From Symbiodinium natans (Eukaryota; Sar; Dinophyceae; Suessiales; Symbiodiniaceae), in assembly GCA_905221605.1 (NCBI GenBank), contig CAJNDS010002493.1:170001-230000 (forward strand): 60,000 nucleotides of DNA, read 5' to 3'. Each line of letters starts with the position of its first letter. Position 1 is the stretch's first letter. The translations under genes were made by a program, and so were the position numbers. Shown here one piece after another: positions 38,526 to 49,046 of the stretch. Under the pieces are notes generated by a model. The model was not told where the DNA came from and made no database searches. It saw nothing but the letters and a program-made list of their open reading frames with translations.

Positions 38526-38939
38526 CTTCACAGCTTCTGGGCCACATCGCAGTAATCCCTAACCCCAAAACCAGAACCCAAAAGCCCCAAACCCCAAAAC
38601 CCCTAAACCCTATTCCTTCATCGAGGGGCTAATCAGAAGCCTTGCTTTAAGAGGGGAAGCTTTAGGAGCGAGAATGCCCGGACTAAAAACTGTAGGTTGC
38701 AGGGGGGTTAATAGGGTTTTCCAGGGTGTTAGGGTTCAGGGTTTAGGGTATAGGGTTTTACGGTTTAGGGTTTCGGGTTTAGGGTTTCGGGTTTCGGGTT
38801 TTGGGTTTTGGGGTTTCGGGTTTCGGGTTTTGGGTTTAGGGTTTGGGGCCGAAGCTTTAGCGCTTTAGGGGCTAGGGTTTGGGGGCTGAGCCTCAGGGCT
38901 GTAGGGTTTGGAGGCCAAGCTTTAAGGATTCGGATTTAC

Positions 38940-39000
38940 GGTGCGGAAGAGCTGCAGCTCTGCGAACACATCCACGTCGTCGTTCGGAGATGCTGGGTTC
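38940..39000 (-). CDS. gene B exon
   Basis: Reads NPASPNDDVDVFAELQLFRT. TTGGCAG acceptor and ACC/GTAAAT donor, both canonical. Confidence 0.72.
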
Positions 39001-40268
39001 CTGCCAAGTCCCTAAACCCTAAACCCTAATCCCTAAATCCTAAACCCTAAACCCTAAACCCTAAATCCTAAACCCTCCAAACTCTAAGGTGCCCCACGAA
39101 CCCTAGGCATCTCTTAACACCCCCCCTGACTCGCTCCTAAACCCCTCAAACCTAACACCCGGAACCCCCTGAGAACTCCAAATCTCCTTGAGAAACTAAA
39201 CCCTAAACACAAAGTCACAAAATCCCGAAGCCCTGAACCTAAGCACAAAACCCTCAACCTTAAACCACAAGTCCCCTAAACCGTAAACCCTAAACACTAC
39301 GCCACAAATGCCCAAAGCTCTCAATCCTAAACCGTAAACCCTAAACCCTGAACCACAAGTCAACGAAACCCGAAACCCTAAACACCAAACCCTAACCCTG
39401 AACCTTGAACCACGAGTCCCCTACACCCTAACCCGTAAACACTAAATCACAAATTCCCTAATTAAACCCGTAACCCCCTAAACCCTACACCCTACACCCT
39501 ACACCCTACACCCTACACCCTACACCCTAAACCCTAAACCCTAAACCCTAAACCCTAAACCGTAACCCCTCAACAACTCAATCGTTCAGGGTTTCGGGAT
39601 TTCGGGTTTAGGGCTTAGGGTTGAGGGTCCCCTCTACACTACCCGCGCCAGGTTCTCCCCATAAATATCCTGAATTAGGCTTAATTATCTCTAAATAGCC
39701 TGAAGTATGGGGGGGGGGTAGATTTAGCGCTTAGGATTTCGGATCTAGGGTTTAGAGTAGAAACTTGGTCCCTTAACATGTGCCCTTATTTGGGAAACCC
39801 ATATACACCCCCCCGATGCCCTTAAGCAAAACCCAAGGTTGTTTGCTGGTTTGGTAGGGAATGAGGGAATGAAGGAATGAGAGAATGAGGGAAATAGGGT
39901 TTAGGGTAGCCTTGTATAAACCTCTAAGGGAATCTAGAGGTTACCTCATTCCCTCATTTCCTGAAAAGAACACTAGACCCTAAACCTTAAACTCTAAACC
40001 GGTTGGTTCGTGAGCCAGGGTTGAAGAGGTTTGAGGGTTAAGGTTTTAAAGTTTAAGGGTCCAGAGTTTGGGGTTTAAGGTTTGAGGCTTTAGGGTTTTT
40101 GCGGTTTAAGGTTTCAGAGTTTGTTGTTTAAGGGTTGAGGGTTTAGGTTTTTAAGGTTTAATGGTTCAGAGTTTGGGGTTAAGACGTGAGGATTTAGGTG
40201 TTAAGTTTTAAGGGTTCAGAGTTTGGGGTTTCAGGTTCTAGGCTTTGGGGTCAAGGCTTTGGTGGATC
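39001..40268. other. intron with telomere-like tracts and family 7 element
   Basis: C-strand tracts with ACACCCT variants (39480-39530), an AT-rich patch near 39665, a family 7 foldback (39854-39963) and GGGTTTAAGG tracts. A missing exon is expected because phases of the flanking exons do not match. Confidence 0.5.
39854..39963. mobile_element. family 7 element copy 1
   Basis: gtagggaatgagggaatgaa ... taacctcattccctcatttcc inverse ends. A second copy is at 51489-51566. Confidence 0.7.
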
Positions 40269-40313
40269 ATTTTCAGGAGGCGCGTGGATTAGAGGTATGG
40301 TTAGATCTTCGGC
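40269..40313 (-). CDS. gene B exon
   Basis: Reads AEDLTIPLIHAPPEN. ACGAGAG acceptor and a GA donor (AAT/GATCCA). GCC starts both this exon and the preceding intron. Confidence 0.55.
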
Positions 40314-40443
40314 CTCTCGTCCCAGTTATAGCAAGTCCCGTTTAGGGTTTAGGGTTTAGGGTTTCGGGTTTAGGGTTCAGGGTTTAGGGTTTAGGGTTTC
40401 GGGTTTATGGTTTAGGGTTAGGGTTTAGGGTTTACTTGGGGGC

Positions 40444-40490
40444 CTTGAGCTTGCTGTGGTGCCATTTTGCCCCGTTTCGGGTTCTGAGTT
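40444..40490 (-). CDS. gene B exon
   Basis: Reads LRTRNGAKWHHSKLK. AGATAG acceptor and a GC donor (AAG/GCCCCC), or a GT donor 8 nt later (CCCAA/GTAAAC). Confidence 0.6.
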
Positions 40491-41158
40491 CTATCTGAAG
40501 CTAACGAACGTCACCTGAATCATCATTCCTGGGATACACAAACTCTAAAACCCTAAAACCCTGAACCCTAAAACCCTAAAACCCTAAAACCCTAGAACCC
40601 TAAACCCTGAAACCCTAAACCCTATATCCACGCTCTCTCCCAGCCTGACCAAACTCTGCTGCGACAGCGGGCCTGGAGGCATCAAGCCCTCGACCTCCGT
40701 GGCACCGCGTGGGGCATAGGGTTTCGGGTTTAGGGTTTTAGGATTTTAGGGTTTAGGGCTTAGGGTCTAGGGTTTTAGGATTTTGGGGTTTTAGGGTTTT
40801 AGGGTTTTAGGCTTTTAGGGTCTTGGGGTTTAGAGTTTAGGGTTTAGGGTTAGGGTTTTAGGGTTTTAGAGTTTAGGGTTTAGGGTTCTGGGTTTTGGGT
40901 TTGGAGCCCAAGGCCCAATTCATCCGGGGCATACCCTGCGGTCCGCAGGTCAAAGTAGGCTTGTCAAAGTAGACTTCAAGAACATGCCGCGCACGTTGTA
41001 GGGTTCAGGGTTTAGGGTTTAGGGCTTTGGCGCAGGGTTTAGGGTTTAGGGTTTAGGGTTTAGGGTTTAGGGTTTAGGGTTTAGGGTTTAGGGTTTAGGG
41101 TTTAGGACTTCGGGTTTTAGGGCTTAGATGTAGAGTTTAGGGCAAGCGCCCAAAGCAC

Positions 41159-41247
41159 TTCGCCGGTCTGCGTTGCTGGCTCTCCATCGCGACGCGAGCT
41201 CCCCAAGGGCATCTGCTTTGCCTTCTTTGCCGTCTGTTGTCAACATC
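41159..41247 (-). CDS. gene B exon
   Basis: Reads MLTTDGKEGKADALGELASR then WRASNADRR. TGTCAG acceptor and CGA/A-GTGCTT donor. Hydrophilic, helical. Confidence 0.7.
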
Positions 41248-41419
41248 CTGACACAAAAAAAGCAGGGTTTCAGTGCCTTCAAGGTCCACCCTAAAACCAT
41301 AAACCCTAAACCCTGAACCGTAAACCCTAAACCCTCAACCCGGAACCCTAAACCCTAAACCCCCTGGGATGAAGATTCTACCCGAAGCCGAAACCCTCCG
41401 AACCGGAGCCCCTCCTGGA

Positions 41420-41700
41420 GGGTAACGATACATTATACCCCTACTAAGGGTACTTGTAGCCCTACTCATGACCCTGTTTAGGCTACCATATTTGAGGGTA
41501 CTTGTAGCCCTACTTATGACCCTCTGTAGGCTACCCTATTTTAGGGTACTCACAGCCAAATTACAATCCTATGTAGGCTGCTACCCTACTTTAAGGTGCT
41601 TCTAACCCGAATTACAAACCCCATTGAACCGTTATAAGTACGGGCTTTTATTTAAGGGTACCTCTAGCCCTACTTATCACCCCACTTCTAACCCGATTCA
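41420..41700. repeat. tandem family 1-derived repeat
   Basis: Four or five copies, about 70-80 bp, of 'ttagggtacttgtagccctacttatgaccct.taggctacc'. It appears to be amplified from a family 1 element. Confidence 0.7.
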
Positions 41701-41852
41701 GGCTACCAAAAGCCCTAAACCCTAAACCCTCAACCCTGAACCCTAAACCCTGAACCCTGAACCCTACACCCTAAACCCTGTATAAGGTACTTCTTGCCCT
41801 GCTCATGGCCCTCTGGCCTCTTTGAGGAGGGCCACATCGCCAGAGCTAAAAC

Positions 41853-41882
41853 CGGTGCCAGAGAAGAATGGCAAATGCCATC
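41853..41882 (-). CDS. gene B exon (30 nt)
   Basis: Reads MAFAILLWH. GTGGCAG acceptor and ACCG/GTTTTA donor. Phase fits both neighbours, but a longer alternative frame is also open. Confidence 0.5.
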
Positions 41883-42094
41883 CTGCCACACACATCATGG
41901 GGCTTTATGGGGCAGGGTTTAGGGTTTGGGGTTGTAGGATTTAGGGTCTAGACTTCGCGGTTTAGGGTTTGAGGCTTAGGATTTTAGGATTTAGGGCTTT
42001 GGGGGACGAAGGCCCTAAATCCTCTCTTTCTAGGGCTCCAAACCCCAAAGGTTAAAGGTTCATGTTGCATGGCGCAGCCCTACACCCCCTAAAC

Positions 42095-42153
42095 TCCGCA
42101 AAGCGTAGCAGCTTCGGTGGAAGTAGGATGGGTAGAAGGTCGGGTAGCTCATC
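42095..42153 (-). CDS. gene B exon
   Basis: Reads DELPDLLPILLPPKLLRFA. AGGGTTAG acceptor and GCGGA/GTTTAG donor, both made of telomere-like bases. Confidence 0.68.
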
Positions 42154-42456
42154 CTAACCCTAAGCTTTACCCGAAACCCGAAAAGGGGATGCGACTCTGT
42201 GATTCTTCGGGCTCCTGAAGCCCCTAAATCCTTGTTCCCTTCTTGGAAGCCGTTACTTAGTATCCCCAAGAAACCCCGTAAGAACCCCCACAACCCAACT
42301 GACTAACGCTACTTACAAAGTCAAAGAGCTTGCAATTCTCCCCGAACCCCAGAAGAGCACTTTTGGGTTTCGTGCTGGGGGCTTGGGATTTAGCCCCAAG
42401 CCCTAAACCCTAAACCCTCAACCCCAAACCTTATGGGGGCCTCGCCTGGCATGAAC

Positions 42457-42501
42457 TGTCGCGACAAGAGGCTGTACACGGTCATCCCATCTTCCGAGCC
42501 A
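42457..42501 (-). CDS. gene B or PPR-gene candidate exon
   Basis: Reads WLGRWDDRVQPLVAT in the phase that fits its neighbours. A second frame over 42443-42530 reads GSEDGMTVYSLLSRQFMPG, which resembles the start of a PPR helix. Which frame is used decides whether this belongs to the PPR protein. Confidence 0.45.
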
Positions 42502-42648
42502 CTTGCGGCGTCGTGAGGAGCGGCCGTCCGCAATTCCAAGTTTCGGGCTTTGGGGTTTGTGGGGGGAGGGTCACTGAGAGGGGGGGGGGGGCTTGAGCTT
42601 TACTTCAGGGCTCCAAAAACCCTGAACCCCAAACCCTAAACCCTAGAC

Positions 42649-42748
42649 CTGTTGGGAAAAGCAAGGGTTAGAACTGCTGAACCACCACGCCATGAACCAT
42701 CGACTGGCGCTGTGAAGTTTGGGGATGGTTTTGCTCAACACACGAATC
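42649..42748 (-). CDS. gene B or PPR-gene candidate exon
   Basis: GGCCAG acceptor, CAACAG/GTCTAG donor. Reads IRVLSKTIPKLHSASRWFMA in the phase allowed by a GC ending of PPR exon 8, or DSCVEQNHPQTSQRQSMVHG with a TAA in another. Confidence 0.5.
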
Positions 42749-42774
42749 CTGGCCTCTAAACCAGTGTTTGAGCT

Positions 42775-43013
42775 TTAGGGTTTAGGGTTCAGGGTTTAGG
42801 GCTTAGGGTTTAGGGTTTCGGGTTTAGGGTTTAGGGTTTAGGGTCTAGGGTCTAGGGTCTAGGGTTTAGGGTTTAGGGTTTCGGGTTTCGGGTTTCGGGT
42901 TTCGGGTTTAGGGTTTAGGGTTTAGGGTTTAGGGTTTAGGGTTTAGGGTTTAGGGTTTAGGGTTTAGGGTTTCGGGTTTAGGGTTTAGGGTTTAGGGTTT
43001 AGGGTTTAGGGGT
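42775..43013 (+). repeat. TTTAGGG/TTTCGGG array
   Basis: About 33 units with blocks of TCTAGGG (x3) and TTTCGGG (x4), showing local homogenisation of variants. It fills the intron next to PPR exon 8. Confidence 0.95.
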
Positions 43014-43085
43014 GGGGTTTAGAAGGGGCCCCTATACCCAAACCACCCCCCAAGCCCCTCCAACAGCGCCAGGGCGGGGCAGCAC

Positions 43086-43115
43086 CAATCGGAAGGCTTC
43101 TTCGATCTGCCCCAC
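43086..43115 (-). CDS. PPR gene exon 8 (30 nt)
   Basis: Reads VGQIEEAFRL, the second helix of a PPR motif, continuing NITFSILVKLHFE of exon 7. GGCCCAG acceptor. The donor is TTG/GTGCTG or a GC site two bases later. Confidence 0.8.
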
Positions 43116-46100
43116 CTGGGCCCGAAATCTGGCCCGTTGAGGGAGATGCCGGGGATTTTTCTACGGGGTCGGGTTCAAGGCTTTGGCGTTTTGGGGGTTT
43201 GGGTTTTGGAGGTTTAGGGGTTTAGGGATGGCGTTTGAATCTTGAATCCCCCCAAATTCTGAGCTTACAATCCCGATCCACCAACCGGAAAGGATGCGTT
43301 CCTTTTGCTGGCTCAGAGTTTGTGGTCTTTTGGTGGCTTTCTAAGCATCGGTGGCCTCAGAGTTTCACCTTGACTCAGATCTGAAGCAGATGGGCGTAGC
43401 TGAAAACCCAGCGTCTCCATGGACTTAGGGTTTAGGGTTTCGGGTTTAGGGTTAAGGGGGTAGGGTCTAGGGTTTAAGGTTTAGGGTTTAGGGGTTTAGG
43501 GTTTAGGGTTTAGGGTTTAGGGTTTGGGGTTTGGGGTTTGGGGTTTGGGGTTTGGGGTTTGGGGTTTGGGGTTTGGGGCTTAGGGTGCGTTCATGGGCAG
43601 CTCTAAGTAGGGCTATACGAACCCAAAATACGGTCACGAGGTATAGCTACCATGATTACCTACTTACAACTTCCCATGAACCCTTACCCCGTGAGTCGGA
43701 TGGCGCCTCGAAATGGAGCTTGACAAGGATGGAGAAGGTGATGTTGGAGGGCTGCACCCTCGACTGGAGCATGTCCTGGGCGTCGCTGCGTAGCCCAGGG
43801 AAGCTTCGGGTTTAGGATTTTTAAGGTTTAGGAGATATTATATATACATATACATAAACATACATATATATATATATGTGCAGTTCATTTGTAGAGACGA
43901 TAAGGGGAGAATCTAAACTCCTAAACCCCTAAACCGCAGGAAGCCTAAGCCGAGACCCCCCGAAGGGGTCCAGACGCTCTGAGGCCCCCAGAAATGGCAA
44001 GCTGGGGCAGGCAAACCCCATAAGCCCTGCCAAAAAAACCCTACAAACCCCAAAACGCCAAGACGTCAGACAAACTGAAAACGCACCACTAATCCTGAAG
44101 CAAAAACCTAAAAAACCCAAACCCCCCCCCCCCAAAAAAATAAAAAATAAATAAATAATATATATATATATATAAACTAGAAGGGCACTGCGGCTTCAGG
44201 CTTCGGGCCGAGCGTCGTGGAAGACCCTCATGCCCTCGCTGAACCTTGGGGTCTCACACGGGGTGCTTCCTCGTAGGGATTGAGGCGGGGGGGGGGGGGG
44301 GAAAGTCGGGTTGCCATAAGATCACCCTAAACCCTAAACCTTAAACCCTACACCCTTTCGGGTGTTCGTCAGGAGGGTGTAAGGTTGTTGGCTCGGAAAT
44401 TTAGAGGTCTACAGGGATCAGGTGTGCAGGGCTTTGCAGTTCCAGGGCTTTGGTATCTTAAGTTCCAGCATCAGAATACCCTCAACCCGAATTGACCCCT
44501 CCTCAGAGAAAGCCTCTGTCGCTCAGGGTTTTGGAGTTCTGCGGCTGTGGGGTGGCTTTTAGCTTTCGAGGTTGCCCAACAAAGCCCTAAAGCACAGGAA
44601 CACTGAAGCAGCAAGCCTACATCCTAAACAAGCCCAGACCTTTAAGGGATTCTTACCTACAAAATCAAGTAAGTACCTTTTTGTAGGTTCTGATTCTCTA
44701 ACCCTTGAGGAAGGGGAAGCCAAGAAACTTCTGGGACTTCGCGCAGCCGTCGATAAGGCTGTTGTACCTCACTTGGCCATGGACTTTGAGGGCTATAGGG
44801 AATGGGACTAGGGGGACCCGGGGACCCTTGGGGATATAGACCATCTGTTTAAGAGAGCCAGAAGAGGGTTAAGAAGGGGTACCCTTTGAAGGGTCCCTCT
44901 TATCCTACCCCGGGTGCTAGTTGTTCACAATACCTGCCCCCGAAGATAACCAGAAGATACCTTCCCGGTATATTCAGGATTCCCCTTACAAAAAGAGCTC
45001 TTATCCCGTAGCCCATCCCCTTTAGAGGACCTTTAAAACAACCCCCCCCCTCCCCCCTTACATGGATTTAGTGCGCAGGGATCTGCTGAAGGCGGGCTGC
45101 ATGATCTCGTCGCACTTCAGGTTCCGAGCCTTCAGCTCCTTCCACAGGGCCAGCGCCTTGTGCACCTGACCGATCTGGCTGTAGCCCTTGATGAGGGTGC
45201 TGAAGGTGATGAGATCGGGCTCGATGCCCATCTGCATCATGTCCTGCAGGAAGTACGCCGCCGTCTGCAGGTCGCTGCAACGCACGCACACATCCATGAG
45301 GGAGTTGAAAGTGACGAGGTTGCAGGGCACCTGCTCCACCCGCATCTCGTGGTACAGGTTCATGGCACCTTGCAAGTCGCGCATCTTCGCGAGGCCTTTG
45401 ATCAGCGTCGCGTAGAGAACCGTGTTCTTGTGCATTCCCTGCATGCGCATCTCCTGAAAGATGGCCATGGCCTTGTCCATGCTGTTGCACTTCACGCAGG
45501 CATCCAAGACGCAGCCGCATGTAACCGGATTGATGCCCAGGCATCGGCTGCGCATCTGCTGCCAAACCTTGATGACCGAGTCGGTGTCCCTGGCTCGCCC
45601 GTACGCCTTCACGACCGTGCCAAAGGTGACGGCAGAGGGTGCAACCCCATAGTCGCTCATCTTGTTCAGCGTCTGCTGCAGCTTCATCATGTCACCAATC
45701 TGGCCAAGGACGTTCAGTAGGGAGTTGAAGACGATCTCATCAACATCCTCCTTCTGCTGGTCGATGAAAGCCTCCACTAGGCCTTCGTAGCCCAGCAACC
45801 ATACAGTTCATTAAGGGTACCCCTTGTTTTGCTTGCTTACTTTATGAGGGAGCCCAGAACCAAAAGGCGGGTAAAGGATATACCTCTGGGCTACCAAGAG
45901 ACTGATCCCTCGGCGGACGGAGCGCTTGTCCGTAGAGGCCTCGAGGCTCTTCGTCAGGATGGAGACAAAGTACTTGTCCGCCTGCCCGGGGCTTCAGGAA
46001 AGCCGGGAGCTTTAGGGTTTTAGGTGTTTAGGTGTTGGGGTTTAGGGTTTTAGGGTTTAGGGCCTATAGGGTTTTTCGGGTTAGGGTTTAGGGTTTAGGG

Positions 46101-46779
46101 TTTTAGGGCTTAGGACCTATAGGGTTTTAGGGTTTAGGGTTTGGGGCTTTGGGTTTCAGGTTTTGGGGCTTCTGGTGTTTCATCACCCTGCAGCTCTAGC
46201 TGCACCATGAAGGCCCGAACAAGCGCCTAAGGTATCAAGGTCGAGGGTGTAGGGTTCGAAGGTTGTGGGCGTTTGCCTGAAATTGGAAGGGTTTGGAGTT
46301 TAGGGTTTAGAGTTTGGGGCTTTGGGTTTCGGATTTCGGGCTTGATTCTTTCTCTGAAGAATACAAGTTGAGGCAAAGAGCTGCATCAGAGGCAAGGCCC
46401 GGGAGCGGTTTAGGGTTTGCTTGAAGAGTTTTGCGGGTTTAGGGTTTCTAGGGCTTTAGGGTTTTAGGGTTTTAGGGTTTTGGGGCCTTTAGGGTTTTGG
46501 GTTGTAGGATTAAGGTTTTCGGGTTCAGGGTTTAGGGTATGAGATTGGAGTGTGCATGTTGGGTAGTTCATGTTGCAGCTATAGACCAGCTGTGTTGAAA
46601 ACATGGGTGCCTTTGTGGAGGGTTCCTATAGTAAGGACTATAGCATTTTGGGGTGAGTTCGGGGCACCGCTGTTTCACCCCTCAACCCCCCCATCTAAAC
46701 CCTCGAACCCTCAACCGCAAACAGCAAGAACTTCTCCGTGCCACACCTTGCGGCCACATCTCAGGAGTAGTTCCAGAAC
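43086..46779 (-). CDS. pentatricopeptide-repeat (PPR) protein gene
   Basis: Eight exons join into about 320 residues. The main exon holds six or seven 35-residue PPR motifs of P type (e.g. VTFGTVVKAYGRARDTDSVI, NTVLYATLIKGLAKMRDLQG, LVTFNSLMDVCVRCSDLQTA, LITFSTLIKGYSQIGQVHKA). Further motifs are split across small exons (YNSLIDGCAKSQ, NITFSILVKLHFE). PPR proteins are helical-repeat RNA-binding proteins that act mainly in organelle RNA processing, editing and translation. Such proteins are abundant in dinoflagellates. No PLS, E/DYW or SMR tail is seen, and no targeting peptide, because the 5' end is unresolved (possible exon 47213-47330). Intron ends are GT, GC and GA. Confidence 0.88.
43588..43685. 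mobile_element. family 1 element in PPR intron
   Basis: gcgttcatgggcagctctaagtagggctata ... tacttacaacttcccatgaaccc inverse ends. It lies inside the intron between PPR exons 7 and 8, close to the donor side. Confidence 0.6.
43707..43775 (-). CDS. PPR gene exon 7
   Basis: Reads DMLQSRVQPSNITFSILVKL then HFE, the typical loop and first helix of a PPR. CGCCCAG acceptor and a GC donor (GAG/GCGCCA). Confidence 0.85.
44217..44244 (-). CDS. PPR gene exon 6 (28 nt)
   Basis: Reads FSEGMRVFH, completing a PPR helix. CCCAAG acceptor and a GA donor (CAC/GACGCT). GAC is present at both ends of the following intron. Confidence 0.78.
44732..44767 (-). CDS. PPR gene exon 5 (36 nt)
   Basis: Reads YNSLIDGCAKS, the first helix of a PPR, matching the expected continuation of CDEIM from exon 4. 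GTGAG acceptor and a GA donor (CCCA/GAAGTT). Confidence 0.85.
45101..45782 (-). CDS. PPR gene exon 4 (682 nt)
   Basis: The only long exon in the window, about 227 codons from LVEAFIDQQKEDVDEIVFNS to KELKARNLKCDEIM. Tandem 35-residue motifs are continuous. The exon ends AT before a GC donor (GCAGCC). Reading through would give SRSLRTKS, which is not PPR-like, while splicing to exon 5 restores the motif. GAAG acceptor. Confidence 0.93.
45903..45981 (-). CDS. PPR gene exon 3
   Basis: Reads ADKYFVSILTKSLEASTDKR then SVRRGI. GGGCAG acceptor and GATCA/GTCTCT donor. Joined to exon 4 as RRGISLVEAF. Confidence 0.85.
46185..46226 (-). CDS. PPR gene exon 2
   Basis: Reads ALVRAFMVQLELQG. CCTTAG acceptor and a GA donor (GGT/GATGAA), or GT one base earlier in another phase. 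Confidence 0.65.
46349..46380 (-). CDS. PPR gene exon 1b (32 nt)
   Basis: Reads LCLNLYSSEK. GATGCAG acceptor and a GA donor (AAA/GAATCA, or TCA/GAGAAA). Phase joins 46716-46779 to exon 2. Confidence 0.55.
46716..46779 (-). CDS. PPR gene exon 1a
   Basis: Reads VLELLLRCGRKVWHGEVLAV. AGAAAG acceptor and TGCG/GTTGAG donor. Confidence 0.6.
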
Positions 46780-47212
46780 CTTTCTTTCTAGTAGCCAGGG
46801 TTTAGCGTCATAAGGTTCTCCTTAACCCTGACCCTAAACCCTAAACCCCAAACCCGAAACCCTAAACCCTAAACCACACACCGTTCCTCTCCTCGGGGCC
46901 AGGGGCTAAAGGGCTTGGAGGGGTTTGAAGTTTAAGGTTTAGGGATAAGTTTAGGGTTAAAGGCGCTGAACTCGGGCTTAGAGGGCTTCAAGGAGGATTC
47001 ACGGTTGAAGGCCTAGGGTTTTAACCATACACCCTACTAACCCTAAACCCCAAACCTCTTCACACACCCGGCAAACTGAGAGTTCAGGGTCTAGGAAGCT
47101 GAAGCCGAAAAGGGCCCTGACCTAGACCTAGACCCCAAACCCCAAAAACTCTGAGACCCAACCATTGGGTTGAGGCTTTAGGGATTAGGGTTTAGGGTTT
47201 GGGGCTCAGGGT

Positions 47213-47330
47213 TTATATAGAGTCCTTCATTCCAATCGCTGCTTTGGGGCGTCCCAGGCATCCGTCCAGGAGCGCGTCCGCACGGTGCCATCCAGCATCC
47301 TCAGCGGAGCTGCGAACTTTGGGATGCGGG
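47213..47330 (-). CDS. possible further 5' exon
   Basis: Two minus frames are protein-like (RMLDGTVRTRSWTDAWDAPK and SSAEDAGWHRADALLDGCLG). Either can end in phase 0 with a GA donor to meet 46779. Confidence 0.45.
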
Positions 47331-47361
47331 GCGTTTTGAGTCGTGGGGCTTACGGTTTTTC

Positions 47362-47396
47362 GGACTGAGAGAGAGAGAGAGAGAGAAAAAAAAAAA
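47362..47396 (+). repeat. GA microsatellite and A run
   Basis: (GA)10 followed by A11. Nothing coding. Confidence 0.9.
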
Positions 47397-48093
47397 TGAG
47401 AAAGAACGAAAGACAGAAAAATAGAATGAAAGAGATACGTAGATGACAGAACTGCGGCTGCGAACATCGTAAGAGCGTCACCCATCTTCCAATCAACACC
47501 AGAACAAGCCCAAAGCCCTCACACTCAAAAACCGCATATGCTGGCTCCCCCCACTCAGAACGGGCGGACACTGCGAGAATGTACGCTGCTACCCTTGACT
47601 AGCAGGACACACCGGCCCCAATCGCCCGAAACCCTAAACCCTAGGCCTTAAACCCTAAACCCGTCACCCTAAACCTGCAGACCAGGGACATGTTGAAAAT
47701 CTGGTCGGTAGGCGCGGGCGCTCCTCACACGGCCCCCAAAGTACAGCCCAACACCCCTGAACTTCTACGGAAGATTCCTTGACTCAGAATAGGAGCCTAC
47801 CCTCTCATGATTCGAGAGGTCTTCCTTCCTTGCCCCTACACCCTAAACTTTTAAAAAAACCCAGCAACATTGATTAGTTAAGGGCCATAAACCGTAATGC
47901 CTAGTCACGGGGGTTTGGAGTCTCTGGGAAGGGCGCGGTGGAGCTAGCACCTGGGGTCATTGAAGCCTAAAGGGTCTCAACCTCCCAAAGCCATCTCAAG
48001 GAGTGGGGTCTACGGGGTTGTGGCTAAGGGGAAAGGGCAAAGGGCTTCATTTTCCGGGTCCGCTTGGCGTTGCTCTTTGCCTGCGCCCATGTC

Positions 48094-48240
48094 GGGGGGG
48101 GGAGGGGGAGGGGGGGAGGGGGGGGGGCGGGGGGGAGGGGGGGGGGAGGGGGGGAGGGGGGGGGGAGGGGGGGGGGGGGAGGGGGGGAGGGGAGGGGGGG
48201 GGAGGGGGGGGGGGGAGGGGGGAGGGGGGGGGAGGGGGGG
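48094..48240 (+). repeat. poly-G / GGGGGGA tract
   Basis: About 147 bp of G runs broken by single A or C. All ORFs here are glycine/glutamate/arginine artefacts. Strong G-quadruplex potential. Confidence 0.95.
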
Positions 48241-48319
48241 TGCTTCAGGATTTCAGAGTGTTTTGCCTCAGGTGCCGGAGGCACAAATAGAATGGGTCTC
48301 TTCTTTTTTCTCAGTTTAT

Positions 48320-48400
48320 AATACCTAGCTTGTACATAGCTTCATAGGCTTTGAAAGAAGGTGACAAAGCTCGTAGCCATTGTGTGAAGGTCATGCATGA
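48320..48400 (-). CDS. candidate exon
   Basis: Minus frame reads GGIMHDLHTMATSFVTFFQS after a CACCAG acceptor. A plus frame (KEGDKARSHCVKVMHDATL) is also open. Unlinked. Confidence 0.35.
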
Positions 48401-48482
48401 TGCCACCCTGGTGACACGAAGACAAAGCAAGGAAACTTACTTGCGATAACGGGTAGGAGTCACGAAGACAAGCAAGGAAACT

Positions 48483-48640
48483 TACTTGGGATTACCCCTA
48501 TAAGGCCCTTTAGGGGTATTATAAGTAGGGTGATAAGTACAGTTCTGAGTAGGGTTATAAGTACAGCTATAAGTACAGCTACAAGTAGGGTTATAAGTAC
48601 AGTTATGAGTAGTTACTAAGTCCCAAGAACCTCCAAGTAC
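48483..48640. mobile_element. family 1 element
   Basis: tacttgggattacccct...gtagttactaagtcccaagaacctccaagta inverse ends. The interior has four 'ataagtaca.(c/t)t.tgagtagggtt' repeats. Confidence 0.65.
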
Positions 48641-48942
48641 CTGTCCAGCTTCTACAGGGACCTGCAAGGTTAAGCTTTGGGATGATGCCTCTCTCAACCC
48701 CTAAACCCTAAACCCGAAACCGCAGAAAAATCCTTGTGTTCTTGAAAAGATACAATTTTAAAAAGTATTATACATATATATATATACTTATTTATTAATT
48801 TATCTACTCATTTGATTTATGGATTTGTGTTTTTTATTTAAAAAATAACAATGACAATGAAAATGAAAAATGAAAGCAAACATCATAGCCCTCGCTCCTG
48901 GTTGACACATGCCTTCAAGCAGCTTGACCTCAGTGTCAATAC

Positions 48943-49046
48943 TACTGTTTGCTTAAGAACCCCCCAAAAACAATCACAATCCCTATATTACCCTGATATT
49001 ATAAGAAGAATTTTTTTTTTGGGGGGGGGTTCTTAAGCAATTCGTA
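48943..49046. mobile_element. family 6 MITE-like element copy 2
   Basis: TACTGTTTGCTTAAGAACCCC ... GGGGTTCTTAAGCAATTCGTA, flanked by CAATAC (48937-48942) and GAATAC (49047-49052), a 6-bp duplication with one mismatch. Same size as 6478-6577. Confidence 0.85.

Noticed and set aside
47960-48328. Glycine-rich ORFs over the poly-G tract
   Set aside because: Pure compositional artefact of GGGGGGA runs.
48951-49040. CRISPR-like direct repeats
   Set aside because: The repeats are inverted pairs of transposon type or tandem satellites. There is no regular spacer array, and the sequence is eukaryotic.
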